Assembly: GCA_900769945.1 (NCBI GenBank)
Contig: CAAGIO010000010.1
Coordinates: forward strand, 3,024 to 67,023
Source of the DNA: Bacteroidales bacterium
GTDB taxonomy: Bacteria > Bacteroidota > Bacteroidia > Bacteroidales > F082
DNA: 64,000 bases
Reading direction: 5' to 3'
Position numbers and translations under genes: made by a program. The notes under the pieces were generated by a model. That model searched no databases, was not told the origin of the DNA, and was given only the letters and a program-made list of their open reading frames with translations. Below are positions 51,540-61,119 of this stretch, one piece after another (the stretch's first letter is position 1; the number at the start of each line of letters is the position of its first letter).

Positions 51540-52514
51540 CTATTTTATCCTATTATAAAGAGAGGAGGCATAGTTACGGAGCACCGTCTTACGTTCTTCG
51601 GGCAGAGCGATAGAATCGAGGTGGCGGAGAGAGTTCTCGTAATAATTAGTCATTACGTCGGTAACAATCTGGCGGACATTATATTTATCGAAAATTTCGA
51701 GCACGGCCTTCATCTTGGCGTCGTCCCGTCCCTTAGGCATCTTGAAGAAATCCTCAAGTCTGCGTTTATCGTCATCAGAGGCGAGTTCAAGAGCCTTAAG
51801 GTAGAGATAAGTCTTTTTATTATCAGCGATGTCACCACCGGGAAGTTTGCCGAACACCTTCACATCGCCATAGCAGTCGAAAAGGTCGTCCTGAAGTTGG
51901 AAGGCGATGCCGAGGGCGATGCCGAAGTCATAAACCGCCTTTTTCCCTTGTTCGTCAGCGTCAGCCATGATAGCACCTATTTTCAAGACGGAGCCGAGGA
52001 GCACTGCTGTCTTAAGCCGAATCATCTCAATATATTCATCGAGGGTGACATCATTGATAGTCTCGAAGTTAAGGTCGTACTGCTGTCCTTCGCACACTTC
52101 GAGGGCAACCTTGCAAAGCTCGTTAAGGACATCGGAAGAGTGAGCGGGGTCGGTCTTGAGAGAATATTGGAAGGCCTTGATAAGCATAGTGTCGCCGGAA
52201 AGCAGCGCGATGTTGGAGTTCCATTTATGATACACCGTCTCCAAGCCGCGGCGCAGCGGAGCCTCGTCCATAATATCGTCATGGACAAGGGTGAAGTTAT
52301 GGAAGATTTCGGCTGACACCGCTGGCACTAAGCATTTGTTGATGTCGCCGCCGAACATCTCGCAAGCAAGGAGGCACAAGGTTGGACGCATGCGCTTTCC
52401 CTTCTGGCTCATAGTATAGTCAATAGGGGCGTACAACTCTCCCGGTACACCCGTAAAATCTTGTGACTCAATATAGTCAGTGATTAAATCCTGAATTATT
52501 TCAACAGAAGTCAT
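51540..52514 (-). CDS. Polyprenyl (trans-isoprenyl) diphosphate synthase
   Basis: A trans-prenyl synthase of 324 residues that chains isopentenyl diphosphate onto allylic diphosphates to make quinone side chains or a similar product. The first Asp-rich motif is LVHDDIMDEAPLRRGLETVY and the second QLQDDLFDCYGD; SAEIFHNFTL and IDYTMSQKGKRMRPTLCLLA are also family segments. The length of the product cannot be read from sequence. It overlaps the RND/MMPL gene by four bases. Confidence 0.93.
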   Translation of the reverse strand: MTSVEIIQDLITDYIESQDFTGVPGELYAPIDYTMSQKGKRMRPTLCLLACEMFGGDINKCLVPAVSAEIFHNFTLVHDDIMDEAPLRRGLETVYHKWNSNIALLSGDTMLIKAFQYSLKTDPAHSSDVLNELCKVALEVCEGQQYDLNFETINDVTLDEYIEMIRLKTAVLLGSVLKIGAIMADADEQGKKAVYDFGIALGIAFQLQDDLFDCYGDVKVFGKLPGGDIADNKKTYLYLKALELASDDDKRRLEDFFKMPKGRDDAKMKAVLEIFDKYNVRQIVTDVMTNYYENSLRHLDSIALPEERKTVLRNYASSLYNRIK

Positions 52515-54814
52515 ATCTTTTTTCTATTAAATGTCAAAATCAAAGAAGGAAGGACGATAGTGTTTGTCACCATTGACACCAGCAGGGTGACAGGGACGAG
52601 GAGGCCTACGACCTGAGTTCCTCCGAAAGAGGAGAGTGCGAAAATAAGGAAGCCGCAGATAAGCACCGAGGCGGAATAAATCATACTCGGTCCCGCCTCC
52701 ATCATGGCAGCAAACACGGAGTCCTTGACGTTGCCGCCGCTGTATCTCATCTGGAGACGATAACGCGAGAGATAATGTATTGTGTTATCGACACTTATGC
52801 CAAGGGCAATGCTGAAGACAAGTATCGTGGACATCTTCAGTGGGATGCCGCACAGACCCATCACCCCGGCAGTGACCAACAACGGTATTAGATTAGGTAT
52901 CAATGATATAAGCACAATCTTAATATCACGGAACGCAAAAACCATCAGGAGCGAGATGACGATGAACGCCAACAGCAGCGAATAGGCGAGATTCTTTAAC
53001 AGGAAGTCGGTGCTTTTTAGAGTGACGACAGCGTTACCTGTCATATCCACATCATATTTTTCATGAGGGAAGATTTCTTCAATGACAGGTGCCAAAACCA
53101 TCATTATGCTGTCAATCTTAGGCGTTGTCACATTAGCCATCTGAACGCTGACACGTGTGTTACGCATCTCCTTGTCCATATACTGTTTCATGATGGAAGG
53201 CATCTCATCACCATCTATCTCAGGGAGATAACTCATGATAAAGCCGAACTCGTTGTTTGTCGGCACCTTATAATGTTCGCGTCTGCCGTTGAAGAAGCCC
53301 TGACGCGCGAACTTCACCACCTCGGCCACCGACAGAGGATCACTGAACTCCGGATAGCGCGCCAACGAGTCCTGAAGCCTGTCAACCTTCCTGATGAACG
53401 AGGCGTTCATGATACCCTTGGGCTTACGTGTGTCAATGTTTATCTCAAACGGCATCACACCGCCAACGCTCTCCTCAAAAAACATTATGTCCTTATATAG
53501 CTTGTCTTTCTGTGAGATGTCATCGACGACCCTGCCCGAGACAGGCATCTTCAAGGCACCAACGACACACAAGACAACGACGACACTGAGGACGCAATAC
53601 ACTATATTCCTATGATTCTCAACGACGCACGACACCTTCCCTATCGTACGTGAAGCGAAGCCATCGTTAATCCTGTTAACACTATTGTCATCAGGCTCCC
53701 TCTGCAAACTGAAGAAGACGGGAAGCATCGTCAATGTCAAGATGAAGACTATCACGATACACACGCTCGACAAGACCCCGAAAGGCACAAGGAGGTCGTT
53801 CCTTGTGATGATGAAAGAGGCAAAACTAACAGCGGTGGTGACGTTGGTAAGGAAGTTCGCCGGACCGATACGGGTGATGACGGTATGCAGAGCCTTGAAC
53901 TTGTCGTGACAACGCGAGAACTCGCTATTATATTTGTTCAGCATAAAGACCGAGTTCTCTACACCGATGATGATGAGCAGAGGCGGGAGCACACCCGTAA
54001 GTATGGTAAGCTCATAGCCAAAGGCAGACATCAGGCCGAACATATAACCTACCGACACCACGACTATCGACAGCACCGTTATCAACACACGCCACGAGCG
54101 GAACAGCAGGTAAAGAATCAATGCCGCCACCACAATAGAGAGTACAGAGAACAACACTATCTCCCTTATCATCATCTCTGTTGTAACCTCACGGATATAA
54201 GGAAGACCGGAGATGTGCATCTCAACGCCGTTCCTCTCACCGAAGCCCTCGATTTTCTCCTGAATAGCGTTCACCAAATCAGTACGAAGATTTGAGTTAA
54301 TGTATTTATTATCAACAACAATCATCATTATCGCACTATTCATCTCCTTATTAAACAAGAGCCCGTCATAGAGAGCGAGGCTATACACCACAGCCTTTAT
54401 CGAGTCAACCTCCGTTTGTGAGGAAGGACGTTGTCGCACCACATCCGAAATCTTGAATTTCGCCGCAGCCTCATCTTTCTCAATATTATAAATCCTTGAT
54501 ACCGAGAGACATTCATCTACACCATCGATATTCATTATCTCCTCACACAGGTCGTAATACTCCTGAAAATGCTTTAAAGTGAAAAGGCTGTCATCAACCA
54601 TTCCGGCGAAGATAGTGCCGCCGTCATCTCCGTAACGTTCAAGAAACTGTTGATACACCAGCATCACCGGGTCGCTATCAGGCAAAGTGGTGGGCGTATG
54701 ATACGACATCTTTACATTGGCAGTGCGTATCATCAACAAAATCAACAAAATAAAGATAACACAGAGGTTTAATACACGATGATTCAGTATATAGTCTGCA
54801 ATTTTATTCCACAT
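52511..54814 (-). CDS. RND/MMPL-type membrane transporter
   Basis: A 767-residue protein with two repeated halves, each a membrane helix, a large periplasmic loop and a bundle of helices. Segments include VVSVGYMFGLMSAFGYELTI, PPLLIIIGVENSVFMLNKYN and, in the second half, ALGISVDNTIHYLSRYRLQM, as in SSD/MMPL-type RND proteins that export lipids and other hydrophobic compounds. There is no adaptor or outer-membrane factor alongside. The four-base overlap with a prenyl synthase gene suggests a lipid or isoprenoid substrate, but that is inference. The promoter -7 element is minus-strand TATTTTTG at 54854-54861. Confidence 0.9.
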   Translation of the reverse strand: MWNKIADYILNHRVLNLCVIFILLILLMIRTANVKMSYHTPTTLPDSDPVMLVYQQFLERYGDDGGTIFAGMVDDSLFTLKHFQEYYDLCEEIMNIDGVDECLSVSRIYNIEKDEAAAKFKISDVVRQRPSSQTEVDSIKAVVYSLALYDGLLFNKEMNSAIMMIVVDNKYINSNLRTDLVNAIQEKIEGFGERNGVEMHISGLPYIREVTTEMMIREIVLFSVLSIVVAALILYLLFRSWRVLITVLSIVVVSVGYMFGLMSAFGYELTILTGVLPPLLIIIGVENSVFMLNKYNSEFSRCHDKFKALHTVITRIGPANFLTNVTTAVSFASFIITRNDLLVPFGVLSSVCIVIVFILTLTMLPVFFSLQREPDDNSVNRINDGFASRTIGKVSCVVENHRNIVYCVLSVVVVLCVVGALKMPVSGRVVDDISQKDKLYKDIMFFEESVGGVMPFEINIDTRKPKGIMNASFIRKVDRLQDSLARYPEFSDPLSVAEVVKFARQGFFNGRREHYKVPTNNEFGFIMSYLPEIDGDEMPSIMKQYMDKEMRNTRVSVQMANVTTPKIDSIMMVLAPVIEEIFPHEKYDVDMTGNAVVTLKSTDFLLKNLAYSLLLAFIVISLLMVFAFRDIKIVLISLIPNLIPLLVTAGVMGLCGIPLKMSTILVFSIALGISVDNTIHYLSRYRLQMRYSGGNVKDSVFAAMMEAGPSMIYSASVLICGFLIFALSSFGGTQVVGLLVPVTLLVSMVTNTIVLPSLILTFNRKKI

Positions 54815-54853
54815 TTACATTTCAAAATTATATGACATAGCAAATTAGACTTG

Positions 54854-54861
54854 CAAAAATA
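54854..54861 (-). promoter_or_regulatory. -7 promoter element of the MMPL-prenyl synthase operon
   Basis: Minus-strand TATTTTTG followed by CAAG; exact consensus, 39 bases before the ATG at 54814. Confidence 0.55.
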
Positions 54862-54939
54862 CACTTTTTTGATTAAAAAAAATAATACATTTTTAACCTT
54901 TTTGTTTCAAAAGAAAGAAATGAAAAAGAGAATAAACAG

Positions 54940-54978
54940 AAGGTGCATCAAACTCTGTTTCAGAATTTGACACACCTT
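54940..54978 (-). terminator. Rho-independent terminator of the efflux operon
   Basis: 18-base arms at 54940-54957 and 54961-54978 pair with three mismatches around a short T loop; on the minus strand a T-rich stretch follows (CTGTTTATTCTCTTTTTC). It lies 40 bases after the last ABC permease stop. Confidence 0.65.
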
Positions 54979-55017
54979 ACCATCAAAAAACGGGAATATC
55001 TGTAAATTTTCAGGACA

Positions 55018-56184
55018 TTAAGCCCAAAGTTGTTTTCCGTAGGTACGTTTATAAACGATGTAGGAGATGATGAGATAGGCGAACGTCTGAATCCAGAGGG
55101 CTGTTATCTCTGTTTGGACGTCAGGTAGTGTTGCGCCCATCTCCGAAATCCTCACGAACCCGTTGATTCCGAAGGTAGAAGGGAAGAGCCACGACACCAT
55201 CTTCCAAGCAACGGGGATATTGCTTGCGGGCCATGATATTCCGCTGATGAAGAGCAGGGGAATAGACATGAACACGAACATGATGATAAACGACTCGCGG
55301 TCGTGCGACAATGATGACAACGCCATGCAGAAGAACACGCAAGCGAGCAGGAAAGGCACCATGAACGAGAGCAGCGTCTTCCAGTCCCAGATATGCACAA
55401 GGTTGAAGAGCTCAGGCACAATGCACACAAGGTAAAGGGCTACGAAGATATAAATCACAAAATACACCATCGACTTACCGAGCAGCACCTCGATAGGATT
55501 TTTCCCAATGATATGAGGTTCAGCGATATGCTTACGGTTTTTTTCTCTCTCCTCCCCTGCCATCATTCCGACGCCGAGCAGCATTGTCTGCTGAATTATC
55601 AGTATCAGCACTGCCGGGATAAGGAATGTTGCGAAGCCGCTCTGAGTATTAAACAGAGGCACGAACTTATATTCGATAGGATATTGGAAGGCAGCGAGTT
55701 GTGCATCGGTAGCGCCCGGCATGCGTGTGGCCTTGATATCTTTATTCATATCGAGGGAGGCCTCGGTGCAGCTGCTCAGCACCGCCTTATAGTAGAGCAT
55801 TCCGCTCATATCCGAATAGAGCTGCACGGTGGTCTGGCGCATCTCGGCAATATCTTTTTCAAAGTCCTTTGGGATATACACCAAGCAGTAGGCGGCGCGG
55901 GTATGAATCATCTCTTCGGCTTCCTGCATGTCGGCGCAATGAGCCACAATCTTGATGTCGGCAGTAGCATCAGCACGACGCAGGAACTCACGGCTCATAG
56001 GAGAGTTACAGTCGTCAACGACCACGGTGGGCACTTCCCTAACCGTCTCATTTCCATAGAGATAAGAATAGAGAAGCGGATAAAGGAAAGGCACTACGAT
56101 GAAGAACACTACGACACCCACATCAGTCAAGGCGCACTTCATCTCGTAAGCCCACACATCTATTGTATTTCTTAACCATTTCAT
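55018..56184 (-). CDS. ABC-2 type transporter permease (efflux operon)
   Basis: An ABC-2/YhiP-type membrane protein of 388 residues. One helix near the N-terminus (DVGVVVFFIVVPFLYPLLYS), a large extracytoplasmic domain, then five or six helices (FATFLIPAVLILIIQQTMLL, VYFVIYIFVALYLVCIVPEL, LSFMVPFLLACVFFCMALSS). The segment LLFISGISWPASNIPVAWKM is typical of DrrB/YhhJ-like exporters. Start at 56184 (MKWLRNTIDV); an upstream in-frame ATG at 56217 would overlap the next gene. It is the last gene of the TolC-HlyD-ABC-ABC operon. No separate ATP-binding subunit is encoded nearby. Confidence 0.88.
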   Translation of the reverse strand: MKWLRNTIDVWAYEMKCALTDVGVVVFFIVVPFLYPLLYSYLYGNETVREVPTVVVDDCNSPMSREFLRRADATADIKIVAHCADMQEAEEMIHTRAAYCLVYIPKDFEKDIAEMRQTTVQLYSDMSGMLYYKAVLSSCTEASLDMNKDIKATRMPGATDAQLAAFQYPIEYKFVPLFNTQSGFATFLIPAVLILIIQQTMLLGVGMMAGEEREKNRKHIAEPHIIGKNPIEVLLGKSMVYFVIYIFVALYLVCIVPELFNLVHIWDWKTLLSFMVPFLLACVFFCMALSSLSHDRESFIIMFVFMSIPLLFISGISWPASNIPVAWKMVSWLFPSTFGINGFVRISEMGATLPDVQTEITALWIQTFAYLIISYIVYKRTYGKQLWA

Positions 56185-56194
56185 ATTCAATATT

Positions 56195-57361
56195 TTAATG
56201 CGTATAATGATATTCAAGTAAGAATTTCTTCAGTCTGTATAGAAGGAGCAGAGGAAAAGCGATGAAGGCTATCTGTATTGCTATATTTACAAAGGAGTAA
56301 GACAGAGGGAGTCCGTTCAGGGCTTGATCGACATAAATGAGGAAGTAATGCCGGAGTGGGAAGAGCCACGACAGAGCCTTCAGAGGTGCTGGGAACGCCA
56401 TCATCGGGAAGGAGAATCCAGAGATAGGAAATGACAGCACGCCCCAGAGGGTGGCAAGGCTGAGAGCCCAGCGGAGGTGGCCGACGCAGCAGCAGAAGAA
56501 CAGTCCGAAAGCCATAGATGCAAGGACGAGCAGCACCATGTTCAGCACCATAGGCCATATCCCGCTGTTCAGAGGGAACTGCCACACTCCGTAGAGCAGG
56601 AACAGGCAGAACGCACCCATAGAGAGCCATATCAGCAGATGAGGGAGCAGCTTTCCGACAAGAGCCTTAAACATGTTGTTATCAGCCATCGCCAGCCATT
56701 CTTTAGAAGTCTCCTCTTTCAGCTCCACATAGATGGCGTAGATGGTGACCTGCATTATCAGCAGCATCAGTATGCCGGGCAGCAGAGTGTTTGACAGATA
56801 CAGCGAGTAGTTCAGCATCGGGTTGTTGACGGCGTGCATCTCCATTTTTATAGGCTGCAGCACTGCCATCGCCTCGTCATCGGTATAGCCTTTGGCATAG
56901 AGGGTGGAACGTGTCACCGCGCCGGAGCCTAATTCCGACATCATCTTCATGTCGCGATACAACAGTGATGCCGGTATGAGGTAAGAAGGGGCGGTATAGA
57001 ACGACACCACCGGCTGTTTGCCCGATATTGCTTCTCGCGTTGTCCCGTCCGGGATAAAATAGAAGGCGTAAATCTCGCCACGCTGCATCGCTTGCCGTGC
57101 GGAGGCCATATCAGGGTAATGTCTGATGACATCAACGGCTTGGAACGATTCGAGGTTACGTATTATCTCGCGGGAGGTGGAGGTGTTGTCCTCATCGACG
57201 ACGCCGGCAGGGAGATTGGAGGGAAGCCCTTCTCCCATGAGCGTGGTGAAGAACAAGAAGGCTATCAGTGGCGCTACTATCATACAGAACAGATAGATAG
57301 GGCGCGACAGGAGCCTCTTCTCCTCTCTTGCGGCTATCGCTAAGATTCCTTTATCCATCAT
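56195..57361 (-). CDS. ABC-2 type transporter permease (efflux operon)
   Basis: A second ABC-2-type membrane protein, 388 residues, with an N-terminal helix (RPIYLFCMIVAPLIAFLFFT), an extracytoplasmic domain of about 150 residues, and a membrane bundle (YLSNTLLPGILMLLIMQVTI). PISGFSFPMMAFPAPLKALS resembles the corresponding segment of its neighbour, so the two are paralogues that may form a heterodimer. The ATG overlaps the hlyD stop by four bases. The gap to the next ABC gene is about ten bases. An ATPase partner must be encoded elsewhere or be absent. Confidence 0.88.
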   Translation of the reverse strand: MMDKGILAIAAREEKRLLSRPIYLFCMIVAPLIAFLFFTTLMGEGLPSNLPAGVVDEDNTSTSREIIRNLESFQAVDVIRHYPDMASARQAMQRGEIYAFYFIPDGTTREAISGKQPVVSFYTAPSYLIPASLLYRDMKMMSELGSGAVTRSTLYAKGYTDDEAMAVLQPIKMEMHAVNNPMLNYSLYLSNTLLPGILMLLIMQVTIYAIYVELKEETSKEWLAMADNNMFKALVGKLLPHLLIWLSMGAFCLFLLYGVWQFPLNSGIWPMVLNMVLLVLASMAFGLFFCCCVGHLRWALSLATLWGVLSFPISGFSFPMMAFPAPLKALSWLFPLRHYFLIYVDQALNGLPLSYSFVNIAIQIAFIAFPLLLLYRLKKFLLEYHYTH

Positions 57362-58356
57362 TTCTCATTTATTCTATATAACACCGTCATTCCGGGGCGT
57401 ATGCCATCGACATTGCTGACAGGCACGGCACGCACCTCGAAGGTCTTGAGGTCGTATTGACCTGTCTGCTTGGTAGCCTTCCATGCGGCATATTCTCCCC
57501 TGTCCTTCATATAGTTTACTTCCATCTCAACGGTAGTGCCAAGAGCCGGTATCTCTGCCGTGAAGCGTTGTCCCATCTGCATCTTCTGCAGGTTGTCTTC
57601 TCTAACATTAAAGGAGACCCAGATGTCGTCCATGACGGCGATGTTCATGATAGGTGCGCCTGTGCCAACGAGTTCGCCGGCATGAGGGAATATGTCGGTC
57701 ACTTCGCCGTCAGAATAAGCGGTCAGGATTGTCTCCTTCAGATATGAGTCCACCTCGGCCACTACGCCTTCGGCTTGGAGGACGTTAGCGGCGGCCATCT
57801 CCTTATCCTCTTTCTGTGCGCCGTCCTTGGCCATGTCGTACTGCGATTTTGCGGCTCTCTCGGTGGATACTGCCGCATCATATTGAGCCTTTGCCTCATC
57901 ATATTTCTGCTCACTCACCACGCCCTCCTTATAGAGGTTGCTCACACGTCGGAACGACTTCTGCATTATCTCGGTATTGACTTTTGCCTTCTGCCACAGC
58001 TCATACGCGCTCTGTATCTGCTCTTGGCGTGCGCCGGCCTCGGCCTTGTCGCTCATGGCTATAGCCGCCGACCTCACCGCCTCGGCCTGCGCTAACTTTG
58101 CCTCCACATCGGGGGCCTCGATGATAGCAAGGGTGTCGCCAGCCTTCACCATCTGCCCTTCCTTAACCCTGTATTCCATTATCCTTCCGGGAACCTTGCT
58201 CGAAACACGGTACTCCGTGACCTCCGCCTGCCCCTGAAGTATCTCGTTGGTCCTGCCGTATGTTATTGAGCCAACGACGCATACCACCGTTATTATTACC
58301 ACTAATACCACCAACGCTATGAAAGTGTTTATCTTTTGTGCTTTATCTGTTGCCAT
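57358..58356 (-). CDS. HlyD/EmrA-type membrane fusion protein
   Basis: A periplasmic adaptor of 332 residues. It has one N-terminal membrane helix (TFIALVVLVVIITVVCVVGS), a biotinyl-lipoyl-like half (SSKVPGRIMEYRVKEGQMVK), a long helical hairpin with coiled-coil character (residues about 85-200, rich in Ala, Glu and Lys), and a second beta-barrel part (TDIFPHAGELVGTGAPIMNI). It should connect the inner-membrane permeases with the TolC-like protein encoded upstream, which starts 39 bases before it. It resembles YbhG/EmrA-type adaptors. Confidence 0.92.
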   Translation of the reverse strand: MATDKAQKINTFIALVVLVVIITVVCVVGSITYGRTNEILQGQAEVTEYRVSSKVPGRIMEYRVKEGQMVKAGDTLAIIEAPDVEAKLAQAEAVRSAAIAMSDKAEAGARQEQIQSAYELWQKAKVNTEIMQKSFRRVSNLYKEGVVSEQKYDEAKAQYDAAVSTERAAKSQYDMAKDGAQKEDKEMAAANVLQAEGVVAEVDSYLKETILTAYSDGEVTDIFPHAGELVGTGAPIMNIAVMDDIWVSFNVREDNLQKMQMGQRFTAEIPALGTTVEMEVNYMKDRGEYAAWKATKQTGQYDLKTFEVRAVPVSNVDGIRPGMTVLYRINEK

Positions 58357-58395
58357 AATATTGATTTTTAAATTGTTATTTAATTGTTTCTTTAA

Positions 58396-59913
58396 TTATC
58401 TTGAAAGTTTCCCTATTGATTTTTTGAAATATGTGTTTGCCATGATGAGCTCTATTTTTGCATCAATGTATTCAGAATGCGCCTGCATCCATGCCGTTTG
58501 TGCGCTGTCGAGTGTCGATGATGGCACTATACCCTCCCTGAACCCGATGTTCGCGATACGGAGGTTCTCCTCGGCATCACTCATCTTATCGGAGGTGAGG
58601 CTCATACGCGACTCCGCCTCTTTTATCTGCCTCTCGTACTGGTTCACCTGAAGCATTATCTTCTGTTTGGTGTCCTCAAGGGTGATACGGGCAATGTTAG
58701 CCTCCGACTGTGCCTTACGAATCTTGTTCATGCCCTCACCAAAGTGGAATACAGGCACACGCGCCACGACGCCCACATTGACGAACCCTTGGAACTGATT
58801 CTGGAAGCCGTTGAAACACGAGGGGTTAGTCACTATCACGTTGCCCATAGCCGCCACCGTCGGGAGGAACTCGGAGCGCACGATGTTCACTTTCTTGTCC
58901 GAAATCTTTGACGCCAGCTCCAGGCAGTACAGCTCTGGCCTGTCTCTTATTATCTCATCTTCGGTGTATGCTGTTTCAAAATTTGGAACAACCACGTCAT
59001 CGAGCGACTCATCGGCGAGAGAGAGAGACGTATCGAGGGGGAGGCCACAGGTCTGGCAGAGGAGCATTTTTGAGAGTGCGAGGCCGTTATTAACTTTGAC
59101 GAGGGTCAATTCCGCATCGTTAAGCTTCACCTTTATAGCGAGGCGGTCCGATTCCGTTGCCATGCCTTCGTTGACAAGCTTATCGACATCAGATGCCATT
59201 TTACGGAGCATCTCGACATAGTTCTCAGTGAGTTTCAGTTTATTAGCGAGTGAGACGATCTGCCAATACGCCTTATCAGTAGCAAGCACTATCTCTTGTT
59301 CCTCGGCTGTCATCTGTGTTTTTGCCAATTCCTCGGCATATTTTGTTATCTGATGATAGGCTCTCACCTTACCACCCACATAGATAGGTTCCTCCACCGA
59401 CACCATTGCCGCATAGATGTTACGGGTGTCTATTTTCAACGCCTCGCCGACTTCAGCACCAATAGCGTTAAGGCTCTCTTCCAAGCCGGTGTTTCCGAAC
59501 GTCTTAAACAGCTCCTGCATCATCTGCTGCACCACCTCGTTTGTGAACACCGTCGGGTTCTGCATCATATTTTGAATCAGCTGGGAGACCGAGGCGTCCA
59601 ATCCTCCCTGCACCATTGTCCCCACGCTGCCGAGAGCTTCGAGCTGAGCGTCGCTCACAAGTTGCAAAGGCCTTCCATTATACATATACGCACCCTGAGC
59701 CGACACCTTCGGCAGATAATTAGAGAAAGCCGCCTTCTTCTCATATCCGGCCATCTTAACCTTTTCTTGTGAGACCTTCAAGCTATTGTTGTTTTCAACA
59801 GCCTTCTCCCTACATTCCTCAAGCGTCAGCACCGTCTGCGCCCGAGCCGGCAGCACCATGGCGAACATCAACGCCACTACCACCCAAATCATTGGAATTC
59901 TTGATTTCTTCAT
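58396..59913 (-). CDS. TolC family outer-membrane efflux protein
   Basis: A signal peptide (the first 25 residues, ending PARAQ) precedes two repeated OEP domains: VLTLEECREKAVENNNSLKV and AFSNYLPKVSAQGAYMYNGR in the first, and ELASKISDKKVNIVRSEFLP with NVGVVARVPVFHFGEGMNKI in the second. Long alpha-helices carry Ala/Glu-rich coiled-coil patterns. It should form the outer-membrane tunnel of the efflux machine encoded downstream. Its upstream region is shared with a divergent AraC regulator. A weak -7-like box (TTATTTTG) lies on the minus strand at 59988-59995. Confidence 0.92.
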   Translation of the reverse strand: MKKSRIPMIWVVVALMFAMVLPARAQTVLTLEECREKAVENNNSLKVSQEKVKMAGYEKKAAFSNYLPKVSAQGAYMYNGRPLQLVSDAQLEALGSVGTMVQGGLDASVSQLIQNMMQNPTVFTNEVVQQMMQELFKTFGNTGLEESLNAIGAEVGEALKIDTRNIYAAMVSVEEPIYVGGKVRAYHQITKYAEELAKTQMTAEEQEIVLATDKAYWQIVSLANKLKLTENYVEMLRKMASDVDKLVNEGMATESDRLAIKVKLNDAELTLVKVNNGLALSKMLLCQTCGLPLDTSLSLADESLDDVVVPNFETAYTEDEIIRDRPELYCLELASKISDKKVNIVRSEFLPTVAAMGNVIVTNPSCFNGFQNQFQGFVNVGVVARVPVFHFGEGMNKIRKAQSEANIARITLEDTKQKIMLQVNQYERQIKEAESRMSLTSDKMSDAEENLRIANIGFREGIVPSSTLDSAQTAWMQAHSEYIDAKIELIMANTYFKKSIGKLSR

Positions 59914-60093
59914 TGTTTTTTACTTATTAACATTCTTTTTGTTGTAATTGTTTTTTTTACTCTAATTTGCTATGTTTTTTCAGGCTGCAAAATAACAACA
60001 CATTTTTCCCACTGTAAATGTCTAAACAAACACAAAATATTTCTATTAGTCGAATTTTTATTGTTTTTTATACTAATAAAACATATTTTTTAA

Positions 60094-60101
60094 TATTTTT
60101 G
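60094..60101 (+). promoter_or_regulatory. -7 promoter element of the AraC regulator gene
   Basis: Plus-strand TATTTTTG, exact TAnnTTTG match, 16 bases before the ATG at 60118. The intergenic region to tolC (59914-60117) is AT-rich and could hold regulator sites, but I see no clear repeats. Confidence 0.55.
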
Positions 60102-60117
60102 TCGAAAAATAACAACC

Positions 60118-61029
60118 ATGAGCAATAAAACATACAACAGTTTCACTCTTTCAAAGGTAAAAGAGTTGTTTCTCAAGGACAATATCATTGCAATAGGAGA
60201 TGATTTGATTTTAGCCCAACAGAATAACGACATCGACTTGGAATTGTTAAAGTACCCGTGCCGCATTGAAGGCTTCATCTCCGTATATTGCCGCAGAGGT
60301 CACTTCAAATGCTCTATAAACCTGAAAGACTATGATATTCACGACGGTATGATTATCTTCAACAGGCCTGACAACATCATTCAGCTGACGCCAATTAATG
60401 ACGATGAGGTTGTTGAGGTGATAATTCTCGCCATATCTCAGAAGTACATGAGCACATGGCAATCCGACTTAAACAAGATTTTCATCGACGCCCTGAAGGT
60501 GCTGAACAGCCCCATCATTGAGCTGAATGAGGAGGATATAGCCCTGATGATTCAGTATATTCGCCTGTTAAACAATGTGATAAACTCTGATAGCGCATAC
60601 AAGGAGGACAGCGCGTGTCACCTTATCACTTCTATTTTTTATCTTATTGGAGGATTCCTGAAGAAAAGGTTGGCTGACGAGAAGATGAGAGCGGCACCAA
60701 TAGCATCATCAAGGCACAAAAGAGTCTTCGAGATGTTTATAGAGCTTGTTGAGAAGAACCACCATAAAGAACGCGCTGTCGGGTTCTATGCCGACAAGCT
60801 TTGCATCACGCCCAAATATCTCTCTAAGATAATCAAAGACATAAGCGGATTCTCGGCACCCGACATCATCAGCAAATACGTCATCTTGGAAGCACAGCAC
60901 CTCTTGAGGCACAGCGATTTAAGCATTAAGGAAATAGCCGACCAACTGAATTTCGCCAACCAATCGTTCTTTTACAAGTATTTCAAGTCGCGCACGGGCA
61001 TCACACCTAATTCATATAGACAGAGATAA
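60118..61029 (+). CDS. AraC family transcriptional regulator
   Basis: A 303-residue activator with an N-terminal cupin-like sensory region and a C-terminal AraC/XylS domain of two helix-turn-helices: VGFYADKLCITPKYLSKIIK, then ADQLNFANQSFFYKYFKSRT then GITPNSYRQR. The second recognition region matches the family signature. Divergence from the TolC/HlyD/ABC operon with a 204-base gap suggests it controls that operon, and perhaps itself. The inducer is not predictable. Confidence 0.9.
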   Translation: MSNKTYNSFTLSKVKELFLKDNIIAIGDDLILAQQNNDIDLELLKYPCRIEGFISVYCRRGHFKCSINLKDYDIHDGMIIFNRPDNIIQLTPINDDEVVEVIILAISQKYMSTWQSDLNKIFIDALKVLNSPIIELNEEDIALMIQYIRLLNNVINSDSAYKEDSACHLITSIFYLIGGFLKKRLADEKMRAAPIASSRHKRVFEMFIELVEKNHHKERAVGFYADKLCITPKYLSKIIKDISGFSAPDIISKYVILEAQHLLRHSDLSIKEIADQLNFANQSFFYKYFKSRTGITPNSYRQR

Positions 61030-61087
61030 GCGCGTCACACGAGGGTAATATTTCACAACAAACATTCATTACTATCTGAAAAATAAG

Positions 61088-61095
61088 TATTTTTG
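61088..61095 (+). promoter_or_regulatory. -7 promoter element of pssA
   Basis: Plus-strand TATTTTTG followed by CAACA; 24 bases before the ATG at 61120. Confidence 0.55.
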
Positions 61096-61119
61096 CAACA
61101 CGATTTAAAACAAGAAACA

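Noticed and set aside
55393..56175. Long plus-strand frame inside the ABC permease
   Set aside because: Antisense to a clearly coding ABC-2 permease; no support.
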